NCBI RefSeq assembly: GCF_026210795.1
Contig: NC_089435.1
Location: 4,650,001 to 4,714,000 of the forward strand
From: Rhizophagus irregularis
Taxonomy: Eukaryota > Glomeromycota > Glomeromycetes > Glomerales > Glomeraceae
Length of the DNA: 64,000 bases
Reading direction: 5' to 3'
Part shown: one piece after another, positions 42,592-55,011 of the stretch
How positions within the stretch are numbered: position 1 is the stretch's first letter
Layout of the letters: each line of letters begins with the position of its first letter
Notes under the pieces: model-generated
Database searches by the model: none
What the model was told of the DNA's origin: nothing
The model's input: only the letters and a program-made list of their open reading frames with translations
Made by a program: the position numbers and the translations under genes

Positions 42592-42874
42592 TACCACCAT
42601 TCGATTCGCCTTAGTGAGACAATTCTAACAAGCTATGGTACATCATTGTACGATTATTAGATGTCAAGTTATTTAATATATTCTTTATATAACTGTGATT
42701 ATAAACGGTTTTTTTTAATATAAGATTTTTGAGGATAGGTGTGATAGTGACTATAGATAGATTATGACTATATAGGATAGATTTTAATAATAAAGTATTT
42801 TGAACATTCAACTGGTGTAACTATATAGTAGAATGTAACTATAACGGAAGTGACTATAGAGGGAGTTGACTGTA

Positions 42875-44159
42875 CTTAAATACTTTATAATTATACAGTA
42901 TTATTATTAGTATTTATTTAAATTATAAATAAATATTACTAATTTGAAATTAAATTACACATAATAATCCACAATTTCATTATATCTAAAAGGAATCTGT
43001 AAAATATCATTATTTACCCAAAAAATATACCTGCTCGAAACTCATTTAACAATAAAATTCAAAAATTTGAAACTCAAAAACTTTAATTTTAATGAAAAAA
43101 TTGGTAAATCTGAAACTTTTCTAAACTATAATTAGTTTTGAAAAAACATAAAAACAGTTTAGGCAATTAAGTTTATTATAAAAAATAGTTTTAGATTGAA
43201 TTTTGATTAAACTAAAATTTTGAAAAAATAGTTTTGGCAAGGCTTCCTTAATACCTGCAAAAAAAAAGAAAAGAAATTAAAAAAAAATTTTGAAGTAAAA
43301 TGAAATTTTGAAACTTACTAATCTATTTCAAATATTAAAATTTATATATATTTATAAATCTTGATCTTCTTTTTTTATTCTTCAGAAATTCACCTATAAA
43401 AAAAAAGAAAAAAAAGTTAGTAAAAACTGCTTATTAATATTAAAAAATAAAAACTAAAACTAAAATTTGTATTTACTTATGAATTTTAGTTTTTCTATTT
43501 TTTGAAATTCAGAAGTCTACTCAAACCTAAAAAAATAAAAAAAAGAATAGTTATTAGTAATCATTTATTAACATTAAAAAAAGTAAAAAAAATAAAATTA
43601 AGATTTGTATTTACTTAAAAATTTTAGTTTTTCTGTTTTTCAGAATTCAGAAATCTACTTGAACTTATAAAAAAAAAAAGAATAGTTATTAGTAACCATT
43701 TATTAACAATCATTAGATAAATTCACGTTACATGAATTTATTAGTAAAAAAATTTTGTATAACATAAAAGAGAAGACTTTGATTTTATTACAAGTTGATA
43801 AACAATTACATTAGTATAATAATTTAATAAATAAAATTAATTCTCTAATCATGTGCTATATCATGTAATTTTTTTTTAATATGTTCATCATTTAAAAAAA
43901 ATGTATAAGTCATAAAATTTTGAATTTTTAAGTTATTTTTTTTAAGATCCTTCTAAGTTTGAAACTTTAGAAGCCTATTCTTTACATTATTAAATAAAGC
44001 AAAATGTATTTTTTTTGAACTTAAAATATAAAAAGTGGTTTATACAAGAACTTTTGTGTAAAGTCAAATTTTTAAATTTATATTACAAGAGAAGAGTCAA
44101 TTTTAGTAAATTTATTTTTAAAAATATTTGATTTTTTTTTTGTTATTTAAATAATAGCA
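42875..44159. other. A+T-rich stretch with a minus-strand exon-like array
   Basis: No coding frame. The main structure is the tandem array at 43385-43720. Confidence 0.5.
43385..43720 (-). repeat. Second tandem array of exon/intron-like modules, about 115 bp x 3
   Basis: On the minus strand each module has a short core (AGTAGATTTCTGAATTCTGA), then AAACTAAAATTTTTAA, a GTAAATAC donor-like site, a branch-point look-alike (ATTACTAATAAC or TTTACTAACTT), a T tract and TTTATAG or TTTTTAG before the next core. The cores have stops in every frame. The design matches the 9613-10394 array, although the bases do not. Confidence 0.7.
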
Positions 44160-45425
44160 TTTAACTCTTTGAATATCCTATGTATGTAGAAGGTAAATTA
44201 ACTAAAATATTGCTAAATTCTTCTTTGGTTGGCATTGTTTCTTTAAGCAATAAAGTTTTAATATTTTTTTTTCTTCATTTATTATAACTATTATTTTACG
44301 TTTAGGAGCAAGATCTATATCATTTAATTGTTGAAAATTTTCATTAATTGGTACTGAACCAGATGCTGTGCTTTCATTATTTCCCTCAAGTACTTTTCTT
44401 TTTTGTAAAGATACTATTGATTTATTTATCAATTTTATATCTGTTTTAACTACTTTTAAATGTTATCTTTCTTTTGTATTTATTTGTTCAGTTTAATAAC
44501 TTCTTGACAATAAACTTCCTTTATTCTTTTTAATCCTTTATTATAAGCATTATTTAACTTTTCCAATTTTTTTTGAATTAATCATGATTAAGGTTGCTTG
44601 TCTAAACCTCTTCAAAATCCTACGATTAGTTTCATCAAAATTTTACTATAGATTTATTATAGTTTTGGCAGAGTTTTGGCAGTTTTGGCATTTATAATAA
44701 GTTTCGGCAGTTTCGCCTTTCTCCAAAGTTTCGCCAGTTTTTTAATATAACTTTAATATAGTTTCGGCAGAATTTCACTTTTCGGCGAAACGCCATCTTG
44801 CCTAAACTCCTAGGTTTCAGCAAGCAACCTTAATCATGATGGTGAATTATTTTTAAAAACCTTGTATTCTATATAATTACTTATTTCAAATATTTTTATT
44901 AGGTTTTCTACCAATTTATATAGAGAGTCAATTCTATTATCAACTTTACGATTTTTTCTATTATAATTATTAGAATCTAAAATTCATTTAATAATACATC
45001 AATTCTCTCCTTTTCTTCCTAAGTTGCCCTAATTTGAAGATTTAGATTTTCTTGATTAATGACATTTTCAATTATATTTTTTTTAACATACCTAACTCCA
45101 TATATTTCTAAAGTTTTATCAAATTCTGAATAGTGACCTTTTTTTGTTAAATTAATAGAAGCATAATATTGAAGTTTTTTTTCAAGTTGAGGTACTTTTT
45201 AAGGATTAACAAAAATGAGCCACAGATGTCATATAGTTATTTTTGCTAATAGCTGGAAAAAGAGGAGCGAAAGCTGTTAGACTATCTTTAGAATCATCAT
45301 CTTGGTTTACAACTTTTTTGTGTGAGTTGACTAATTGTAGTTGAATGGATTTGCCAGATGTGTGATTGTTTTTGTCAAGTTGTAACTTTTTTAATTAACT
45401 TATGGCATGGTCCCATTGTGGCCAA
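44160..45425 (-). pseudogene. Decayed gene of a repeated fungal family, split by a MITE
   Basis: On the minus strand, readable protein begins at about 45425 with PDVGYNWPQWDHAIS, passes a stop, and goes on LKKLQLDKNNHTSGKSIQLQ, then DSKDSLTAFAPLFPAISKNN and ASINLTKKGHYSEFDKTLE, with several stops and frame changes. After the MITE at 44589-44832 it continues into the 76-codon frame 44432-44202, which is Lys-rich (LAPKRKIIVIINEEKK). Composition and pattern suggest one gene of a multicopy family. I cannot name a function. Confidence 0.5.
44589..44832 (+). mobile_element. MITE of the TAAGGTTGCTTG family, copy 3
   Basis: 244 bp, exact 8-bp duplication ATCATGAT (44581-44588 and 44833-44840). It has several TTTTGGCAG for TTTCGGCAG changes relative to copies 1 and 2. 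Confidence 0.95.
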
Positions 45426-45433
45426 TTATAACC

Positions 45434-45954
45434 TACATCAGGAAATTTGTTTAAGCGTAATTTAGTGTAATATTATAAAATTTCAAAATATTACACTAAA
45501 AACGTAATATTACAAAAGTTTACGCTTTTAAATTTGAATAATTATAGTAATTTAAGAATATCTCGCTATCTACTGATCTAATCAAGATGATCTATAGGCT
45601 ATAGCTTATTGGAATCAGCTCATCAAACTGAATCGAATGGTAATAAAATCATATCTCTACGTTCGATAGATGACTTCCTATTAATTTAAAACTTTATTGT
45701 ATACTATAGAGCGTTCTATTAACTGTAGAAATGCAATTTTACTACTATTCGATTCGTCTTGATAAGCTGATTCCAATGAGCTATAGATCATCTTGATTGG
45801 ATCAGTAGATAGCAAGATATTCTTAAATTACTATAATTATTCAAATTTAAAAGCGTAAACTTTGTAATATTACGTTTTTAGTGTAATATTTCGAAATTTT
45901 ACACCACCTCTGAAATATTACACTAAATTACGCCTAAACAAATTTTCTGATGTA
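45434..45954. mobile_element. Palindromic foldback element, 0.5 kb
   Basis: Almost the whole element pairs with itself. It begins TACATCAGGAAATTTGTTTA and the inverted end reads TACATCAGAAAATTTGTTTA; the arms continue GCGTAATTTAGTGTAATATT and reach inward to CTATCTACTGATC and CATTCGATTCG. The inner motif also occurs in the TA-flanked element ends (near 20520 and 42595). TATAACC on the left and TATAACG on the right may be a diverged target duplication. No coding sequence. Confidence 0.75.
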
Positions 45955-47229
45955 TATAACGTAATAATAAATAGAGGCTAATATAAAAATTTATTTTTAA
46001 AAACATCATATAAATTTATTTACCATATAGGCCGATTTTCAGAATTAATAAAATTAGGATATTTTACAAAATTTACGAGTTACTACAACTCAAAATATAA
46101 AATTATGTTTCACAAATCAAATCAAGGTTGTGTAATATAAATTTAATTTATTTATAATGATAAAAATATTTTTCTTTCACAAACTCTCTATTAGTTTTTT
46201 CATTAGTTTTTAATCAGTTTTTTAAATTAAATAAGCTGAATAGCTTTAAAAGTATATAGAGTAGTTTTTCTACTTTATATACAAGTAATAGCTTTCTTTT
46301 TTATTATTTGAAAGTTTTTTTAACATTTTATAGCAAAAAAAATACATTACTCAATAGAAATCTTTAAAAAATCATAATTAATAGTTTTAATAAATTGTAA
46401 CAAATTAAATTATGAATTAATAAAATATTTAGTTAAAATTTATTTGTATTTATTTTTAAATAATTTATTATTTTTTAGTTTTTTTTTTTATTAAATATTA
46501 TGATTTTTTTTTCTTTTTTTTTAATAAACTAACTATAATATTTTTTCTTTATTTTTTTAGGGTGTATTCATTATTTTCAGGTTGAAAAAGCAAATATTAT
46601 AATAGAAATTTTGAAAGAATTATTATTTTTAATATAATATTTGATTTTTTTTTATTTGGAAACAGTTTGAAACGTCACACTCAGCTAATTAAACATCATG
46701 TGATCCAAATTCTTAATTCTACCATTAGTAGATATGTTTAGTACTATTTGATAAATATTGAATTTTCATTATTAAATACTGCATATTATGATAAAAATTT
46801 CATTGATGATGCTCATTAATGTTAAATATTACATGTTTATTTAAAATAATGAATATTATAATATAAATTTATGATATAAAAATTTTTTTTTAATATGTTA
46901 TAAGTTTAAAAAAGTAGATTTTATCATAATTTAAAATATATTTATATAATAAAAACTTGTAAATTTCAGAAAATATATATATTACTTAAATAAAATAGTA
47001 GTTCTTTCATTTTTGTCAATTACTTAAAATTGTATATAATAATAATACTATAATAATACTTAAAATTTTAATATATGATAATTGTATTGTTATAGTTTTA
47101 ATGGTTAAATAAACTGGAAAGATATTCTTTCAGATTAAAAATTAATATTAAATTTATTTATAATTGAAGTTTTTTCTTTAGCCGGTCTAAGCAAAAAACA
47201 AAAGTGAAGGTTACATAAGATGATAAATG
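45955..47229. other. A+T-rich intergenic stretch
   Basis: Long A and T runs with no supported gene. Part of 46990-47090 resembles 54205-54295 beyond the other end of the LINE, which could be an older local duplication. Confidence 0.4.
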
Positions 47230-47483
47230 AAGTTACACATGTAGTAATAATGGAAGGAAGGGAAAAATGCCAAGCTCTGGACAATTTTCACAAGAGTAAT
47301 CAAGACAACAACGCGTCCTCAACACAGCACGCAAGTGACGAATGGTCACAACAATAACAAAAAGGATACAAAGCAGGTGGTGAAGCAGAAAAAAAAAATA
47401 TACATCTAGAAACAAATGAACTAATGGTTGAAAGGAGGGATTTTTAAAAGAATCAAGACAACATAGAAGAAGTAGTTAATTCA

Positions 47484-48472
47484 TTGACAAGTGAAGAAAG
47501 TATTAATGTATTCTTAGCAAGACAAAAACTAAGATTTGTTAAGGAGAATTTGAATAAACAAGAAATGAAAGATTCAATGTTTTTAGAGTTGAACATTGCA
47601 GCACACAATATAGATGAGATTACTAGTGTCCTGTCTATACAGAAACTTCATAACTTATTGGAATTCATTAATGAAAATAGCATCGATATTATTGCTATAT
47701 CAGAAACTAATATAGACTATTAACAGGAATATTATATAAACCAGGACATTAAGTCAAAAGTCTATTCGATAATCTTCAGTGAACATGATCAAAAAACTAA
47801 AGAATCAGGAACAGCACTTGTGATCCATAACAGATGGATGAAGCATTATTACTCAGTAGTGTGCATATCTTTATATATCATAATAGCTAAATTCTTGTTT
47901 GTACAGAGAGAAATATGGGTATGGTCAATATACGCTGCTCCTAACGATCAAGACATGAGAAAAAGTTTGATCGATGAATTGAAAATGGCTATGAAGGGAC
48001 ATAACCGATCAGTTCATAACACCATAGTACTGCATGTTGTATTAGGCGATTTCAATGACACAATTAATAATAAAATAGATCGATCGCCAGCACTGAACAA
48101 CCAGGATCTCAATTTTTAATACAATTATCGCAGTTAGGTCTCTATGATGTGTGCCGAGTTCTCTATCCAGATGCAGAGTTATTCACACATGAGAAATGGA
48201 ATAAAAACAAAAATAGATCAGCTCCTATCTCAAAATCAAGGATTGATTAAATCTGGATCATACATGAACCCAATGTGATTTCAGTAGAATTTTTGGTGCA
48301 CTCATTACAGATGGTCACAAACAGTCACCATAGTATTATATCAACAACGCTAAATATATCAGGATTTATTAGGAATAATTTCTGGCATTGTATCCCAGAT
48401 CAATTACAGGATCCAGATTTACATCAAGATAAACGTATAGTGGATATCAGTAAAATAACCAATATGCAATGA
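47484..48472 (+). pseudogene. LINE endonuclease domain
   Basis: The reading NIAAHNIDEITSVL, then ENSIDIIAISETNIDY matches the start of APE-type endonucleases, with SETN as the metal-binding Glu. After a TAA at 47721-47723 the same frame continues past WVWSIYAAPND to VVLGDFNDTIN, the conserved DFN motif. A shift near 48110 leads to LYDVCRVLYPDAELFTHEKW and SRID-stop-IWIIHE. It ends with NSHHSIISTTLN, where the catalytic Asp-His pair is expected. The enzyme would nick target DNA; this copy cannot be made intact. Confidence 0.8.
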
Positions 48473-51136
48473 GAAAATTTTATTGAAACATTAGATAGGA
48501 AAATAGAAGCATAGGACTTTCAACAACTAATAGAGGAAGTTAATTATGAAATACAATTAGGTGACGAAAAGAACGCTGATGGAGAAAAAATAAAATGTAG
48601 ATTTAATGAACTTTGGGATAATATTATAAGTGCTATATCTATAGCGATAAATATAGAACTTTCCATAAAAATAGTTAAATATCCAGGAAGCCGCAATACA
48701 AGACATAAGTTAACATTTGCAGATAAAACTATGCGACATACTACTAAATTGGGAAGTTTAATTAGAAAAATCTGTAAAGATCAGGATTTTATTGCCGCCA
48801 AAGATGCCTATTGAATAGATTATTGGCTGAACAGATTTAATAAATATAATGATGATTATAAAAGGAAAAAATACAATAAATTCATAGATAAGTATAAGGA
48901 AATTATTATTCCTACACACAGCCTTTTTAGTGACACATGGATTAATATTGTTAAAGATGTAGTTAAAAAAAGAGTTAAAATAGACAAAAATTATTTACAA
49001 GTACAACGTTTAAGCAAGATCCAAAATAGCATAGAAAAACGTTGCAACATTATATACTCAGATATTCCTAAATGGCTACTTTCCACACAAGATGTTGTTA
49101 AGGAGCACATTATTATTGATTGAGCAGTAATATCCAACGAGAATGAAAGTGTTAAACTAGCGCTTGATCCTAATACAATTAGAACCTATACAAAAGATAC
49201 TTTTGCAGGAATTTTACAAAAACACAATACTAAATCGATAGAGCAAGACATTTTCTGGAACAATATATATAGGCCAAAAGGTAAATTTACTGAATGTATA
49301 GCTAATTTAATGGATGAGATAATGTTAGAAGAATGGCAGCAAACACTTGAACAGGTGAACATAAACTCAGTGCCAGGTCCTTCAGGCTAAGGTTGCTTGC
49401 CGAAACCTAGGGGTTTAGGCAAGATGGCATTTCGCCGAAAAGCGAAATTCTGCCAAAACTATATTAAAGTTATATTAAAAAACTGGCGAAACTTTGGAGA
49501 AAGGCGAAACTGCCGAAACTTATTATAAATGCCGAAACTGCCAAAACTCTGCCAAAACTATAATAAATCTATAGTAAAATTTTGACGAAACTAATCGTAG
49601 GATTTTGAAGAGGTTTAGACAAGCAACCTTACTTCAGGTATTAGATATACTATAATCAAATACATTTCAAACAAATTCAACTCCATCATATTAAAGATCA
49701 TTAATTTGTCCTTGAAAATAGAAGTTGTACCAGACCAGTGGAAACAGTCACTTATTTATCCGATTCCAAACCCGCAAAAATTTGATTATATTTTGGCCAA
49801 CATGCGTCCCATAGTATTACTAGATAATATCAGGAAATCTGTTACTAAATTATTGACAAACCGATTAAGTACAATTTTGATATATAATAAAGTTTTACGC
49901 AGATTGAATTTTTGCAGTTTTAAGGGAGAAGACATAGCAATACTGTTACATTTAATGAATGATATAATTGAAGATGCAAGGGAAAATGGAAAAGAACTCT
50001 AGGTGGTAAACCAAGATATGATGAAAGCATACGATTTAGTTAGCCTAAAGAGTTTACAGCTTGCATTAAAAAGGCTAGACATACCAGAAAAATTTATTTT
50101 ATAGATTACAGGATTATTCAAAAATAGACAAATGAGTGTAATTACAGCATTTGGCCCTAGTCCAACCTTTATAGAGGGAGACGGTATTGACCAGAGTGAT
50201 GCGATTTCACCTTTACCCTGGAGAATTTTTTACGATTCTTTGCTTGTAACTATTCAACAAGCATGCAATCAACAACAAGGATATGAAATGGTAAATACTT
50301 GGCCATTGGATATTCAGGATCGATCAACATAGCAACAATATAGACTAAGGGTACCAGTTATAGCCTATATAAATGATACGAGTTATTTGGATAGTTTGGG
50401 GGATAAAATTCAGGCATCAATTAATATAGCCACACAATTCTATTATTTCCATGATGTAGATATAAATGGGAAAAAGTCTGAGCTGATGGTAATAAATCCT
50501 AAAGTACCTAAAGATGAATTATATATCACTATTGGATATGACAACTCAAAGGTCTAAGCCACAGATAAAGAGATACGGTATTTAGGATACTATTTCTCTT
50601 CTTCCAATTTAAGGAAAAGATCAATCAAAAGAATCAAGGATATAATTGAAAAATTTTTGAATCCTATTAGAAGAAAACGTATTACAGTAGAACATATTGC
50701 ATATCTTATTAATCACGTTCTTATCCCAAGAGTGGTATATGTGGCCCAATTAATGACATTATCAGAAAATGAATGGAATCTTTTGTTTACTCCAGTGATC
50801 AAGTTAGTTAGGCAGATATGTAGGTTGTCTAGAAGTTATCCAACATCAGCAATATATCATCAATACATCTTAGGAATTAGTAATTCATGAAATCAAATAT
50901 GTGCAAATCAGATCGCTGCTTTTTTATATCTAATAAATAGTAATTCACCAACATCTAGATCTATAATGATAAGATGTAGGACTGCACAGTTGCAATTGGC
51001 CATATATGACAATATTTTTGAACATGAATCAGGATCATTATTTCTAGGACATCAAGAAGCAAAATCTAACCTAAGTCTATATAATATTATTATAGCCCAG
51101 AAATTAAATATTATCATACAACAAGATTACATAAAT
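48473..51136 (+). pseudogene. LINE reverse transcriptase domain
   Basis: Readable across several stops: SVPGPSG | IRYTIIKYIS (the GPSG motif, split exactly by MITE copy 4), QWKQSLIYPIPN, MRPIVLLDNIRKSV, VNQDMMKAYDLVSL with the first catalytic Asp, GIDQSDAISPLPWRIFYDSLL, and VIAYINDTSYLDS. The last should carry two adjacent Asp (usually YADD); here it reads YIND, so one catalytic residue is Asn. Thumb-like sequence with IRYLGYYFSSS follows. The domain is dead through stops, the insertion and this substitution. Confidence 0.85.
49388..49631 (-). mobile_element. MITE of the TAAGGTTGCTTG family, copy 4, inverted
   Basis: 244 bp in the opposite orientation to copies 1-3. The duplication is CTTCAGGC on the left (49380-49387) and CTTCAGGT on the right (49632-49639), one mismatch. 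It lies inside the LINE GPSG codons. Confidence 0.95.
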
Positions 51137-51475
51137 CAGTGATGGCAAATGACTAGGTCATTTGCCCATTTTGAGATGACCTCCGAATGACCTTTGAATG
51201 ACCTAGTCATTTAGGTCATTTGTCATTTGAGTCATTTAAAATTAATGCTTTATAATTCAGGCCAAGTTAATGATGCCGGCCAGAATTATGAACTTCTAAT
51301 ATCATGTGAAAATTTTATCCATGAAATAGTGAAATTGTATGAATAGTTCTGGCCAGAATTATGATGTAATTTTTAAATGACTAGGTCATTTGTCATTTAA
51401 TGTTGAAATGACCCAAATGACACGTGACCAGTCATTTGAGTCATTTGAGGTCATTTGGGTCACTGGCCAACACTG
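51137..51475. mobile_element. MITE with CAGTG ends, 339 bp, hAT-like
   Basis: The ends are CAGTGATGGCAAATGAC and, inverted, CAGTGTTGGCCAGTGAC. An exact 8-bp duplication ACATAAAT flanks it (51129-51136 and 51476-51483). It is built of repeated TGACCTAGTCATTTG and GTCATTTGAGTCATTT motifs, with TCTGGCCAGAATTATGA palindromes in the centre. CAGTG ends and an 8-bp duplication fit hAT-derived MITEs. Confidence 0.9.
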
Positions 51476-51483
51476 ACATAAAT

Positions 51484-52256
51484 AGGTCAACATGAACTAT
51501 TAATGATGGAAACATGGCTATTAGAGAAATATTTATAACACATAGATGCCTTAATTTATTACAAAAAATTGGAACTTCAAATTCATACCCACTTATATAT
51601 GCTAGCCAATTAATGTTACCTTCTGGACATACTATGAGTTGGGTATATTATCGTTTCATTGTAGGACTATCAGCAAAAGGACGCATAGCCAAATGGTTTC
51701 AATTATTAACCCGATGGATTAAAGGATATCAGCACCAGAAATGCCTAGACATTCCTTATTTAACTTTTTGAATAATATATTACAACCAGTATCAGAAGAC
51801 AAGCGAAAATACCCATATGTTATAATAAAAGATAAAAACAATGAAGTCTCAGTAGGATTTGTTAAGAAAAGAACATAAATAAAGAAAAATGATGAAAAAA
51901 TTGAATGTTTAATTATAGAAGTTTGTAATATTGAAATATATTCAGATAATTCTCAAAAAGCAATTATTCAGAAACAGAAATGTTCCAAGATAATTACAAT
52001 AACCCAACATAATGCATTAGTATTACCAATTTTTATTCGTTTATCAACAGGTGCAATTACACATATCAACTGGTATTATATAGTGGAATCGTTAAATAGA
52101 ACTAAAAATATTTTAGCAAATAGTGATATACAACAATTAGAAAAAACACCTACAATTAATTTGAATGGAGATAATTTAGGTCTATAGATCAATCAATGGA
52201 TCGAGCAAGATACACTTAAACAAGAACTTACAAATATAAGACATCAATTAAAGTTA
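51484..52256 (+). pseudogene. LINE segment between reverse transcriptase and RNase H
   Basis: Coding remnants continue after the MITE: MAIREIFITHRCLNLLQKIG (51514-51771), then shifted frames with stops (NILQPVSEDKRKYPYVIIKD). This is the usual variable linker region. Nothing specific to assign. Confidence 0.55.
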
Positions 52257-53114
52257 TTGAAAAATATTGAATATTATACAGATGGATCACTGGCTAATCG
52301 GACTATAAATAATAATGACCTTTTACATAAAGCAGATAATACTACTGTGGATTTAGGGGCAGCATTCTATACAAGTAATGAATTAGGAGAATTTTCGGTA
52401 TATTCATATTTATCTTTATGGCCGTTATCAACCAGGGGAGAAATAGTAGCTATTTTTTTAGTATTGTTAACAGCATCAGAAAATTCTAATGTAACTATTT
52501 ATACAAACAGCTTAGGTGCTATTAATTCAATTAATTCAGCTTTTAATTCAACAACTAGAATATGGCTTAAAAAGACCAATAATCTAATCATTATTAAAAT
52601 AATTATGCTGATCAGAGAAGCACCTATAAATTTAAAGTTGGTTAAAATAAAGGATCATAGTGGCATAATAGGCAATGATATAGTTGATGAATTAGCAAAG
52701 AAAGGACAATATGGAAACAATTTATTCAGGAATAATGTAGATTTTATTAATAATATATTAACTTATTTTCCTGTTTTTATAGATAAACCTATTGAAGTTA
52801 ATATTAGAAGATTTATTTTGAAAATATTAGCTACAAGTGAAGCTACTGAATGGTCATTGTTAAAAAATAATCAAAAATTATGTTATGGAGATGTTAATCA
52901 GATAGACTGGAAAATTACTTGGCTTATTTTCCATTATTGCAAGGGGTTTCACTGCAATAGTATGAGAATCAACTATTTATGGACTTTTATAGCAAAATTA
53001 TTTCATAAAATCCTTCTATTAGGATCCATTTTAGCAATAAGAAAACTAAAACTCTACAAGGAAATGAAATGTATTATGAAATGTAATAAGAAGGAAAATT
53101 GGAATCATTTATGA
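52257..53114 (+). pseudogene. LINE RNase H domain
   Basis: The longest open frame of the LINE. EYYTDGSLAN carries the first catalytic Asp, and STRGEIVAIFLVLLTA the Glu. IYTNSLGAINSI corresponds to the usual IYTDS, with Asn in place of the second Asp. VKIKDHSGIIGNDIVDELAKKG is the His/Asp segment. RNase H removes the RNA strand after copying. The Asn substitution suggests an inactive enzyme even where the frame is open. Coding fragments continue to about 53760 (KAKDNSNQLSEFKVKDNSNQ is an internal repeat). Confidence 0.85.
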
Positions 53115-55011
53115 GTTTGAATGTCAGGCATATGAGGTAGCTTGGCAAAAAATATTGGAAATTACAACAAAAGAATCTATAATTATATGTTTGAAACAAA
53201 AACAAATTAGATGCTAAGGTGAAGATTTTATTAGAAAAGTATTACAAAACATATTAGGAATTATAGCAAAATCAGAAAAATTTCAAAAGTTCCAACATTT
53301 GGCATTAGAAGTAAATGTTGAAACTTGCCTAACAATAAGATTACAAAAAGACTTCAAGATATTTTTTGCTGAAGCACAGACATTTATGGCCAACATTTAA
53401 TTTGATTCATTCTAGCATTTAAAGAATTAATATGGAAACCAAGATGTGAACAAGTTATTTTATAGGAAAAAAGAAGAGGTATTTCTCAAACAGATAAAAT
53501 TACTTTAGAATCCAAAGCAAAGGACAATTCAAATCAACTTTCAGAATTCAAAGTAAAGGACAATTCAAATCAACTTACAAATAAAGTTAAAGATTTACAA
53601 ATAGGAAAAGTAGATCGATTACAAAAATCAGTCTCTTTAGTAAAGAAATCTATGGACACCTTTGTAAGGAAATACATATGTAAGGATTGGATTCTGATAA
53701 AAAAGAAAGTTAATAATGAAGATTACGTTATATATGAGCAAAAAATTAATAGATACAAAAATAATATTTTTATTCTTTTCTCATTTATATTTATTTTTAT
53801 TTATAATTTTAGACATATAATTTATTAATTATTGTTAATTTTAATTTTATTTTTAATTTTTTTTTTGTTTTTCTTTTAATGTTTTATTTTTGTTTATACT
53901 TTTAGATTATGGTATATTATTTTGCTATGCTTTTTGATTACTTTTATTCTTAATTTTAATTTTATTGGTAATATAATATCTAATGTTTGATTGGACTGGC
54001 CTGGAGCTGGAAGTATCATTCATAGAATATTTGTGATTATTATGTAGTCCAAATATATTCTAATAAAATGGTACATAATTCAACATTTTAAAAAAAAAAA
54101 AAAAATTTTTAATATATAATAACATAAATTTCAAAGAATATACATTTGAAATTTCACAATTCTAACTTTTACACAGCTATATTCATTAAAAAAGGAAGCT
54201 TTGTAATTATCAAATTACTTAAATAAAAATAGTGAATACTCTATTTTTATTAATTACTTAAAAATTATATAATGCTTAAAATTTTAATATATAATAATAT
54301 AGACTTTAAAGAATACAAAGTCAAATTTTTATGCTTTTAACTATATAGCTATAATTATTTATTTAAAAAATAAAAATATTAATATTTATTTTTTAAACCT
54401 GTAATTTTCAAATAATATATAAATTAAAGTATTTTATTATGTAAAATTTTAAAAATGTGAAAATACAGTATTATTGTTTTAAAAATTAAAATTCTTTCAA
54501 TTTTTTATATAATTCATATAAAAATAAAAACAAGGATAAAGAAATTTAATGCATATATTTTAATCAGAATTCTATATTATTATATATATATTAAAATTTC
54601 TGTTATTTTATTTTTTTTTTATGATTTATAATTTATATACCATTTAAAATTTCTGTTATTATTATTATATACAATTCTTAAATAAATAGATAATAACAGA
54701 TTATTTATTTAATTTTATAACTAATTATCAATATTTTTCTTTTTAAATTTCTATAATTAATATAGTTGCATAAAAACTAAGACTATAAAATTTTTAATAT
54801 AGAGTCTATATTATCATATATTTTAATTTTAAGTATTATTTTTATGTATAATTTTGAATAATTAACATAAATAGAAGATCCACTACTTTTATCTAAGTAG
54901 TGTATATTTTATAGAAATTGAATAAATTTATAATAAATTTTTTGCAATATACATTTTAATTGGTATATCAGCTAATCAGAAAAGTTTCCTATAATTTAAT
55001 ATATTAATGAC

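Larger units (their letters stand above)
19767..42872. mobile_element. TA-flanked inverted-repeat element, split by 22 kb of later insertions
   Basis: The left end reads CAATCAACTCTCTTTATAGT and the inverted right end reads CAGTCAACTCCCTCTATAGT, both continuing CAC, with TA outside each (19765-19766 and 42873-42874). The left part (to about 20704) and right part (from about 42592) share the motif TACCACCATTCGATTCG, so they belong together. Without the insertions the element is about 1.2 kb with no transposase. The end sequence and TA flanks fit Tc1/mariner-pogo relatives, and the start resembles that of the 9417-10991 element. The open frame at 19969-20289 is probably chance. Confidence 0.7.
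47230..54106 (+). mobile_element. Decayed non-LTR retrotransposon (LINE) with endonuclease, RT and RNase H
   Basis: Order on the plus strand: apurinic-type endonuclease, reverse transcriptase, RNase H, a Lys-rich tail, a T-rich 3' region and an A run at about 54090-54105. This is the layout of RNase-H-bearing LINE clades. Stops and shifts occur throughout. Two MITEs (49388-49631 and 51137-51475) interrupt it. The 5' limit is uncertain. Confidence 0.85.
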
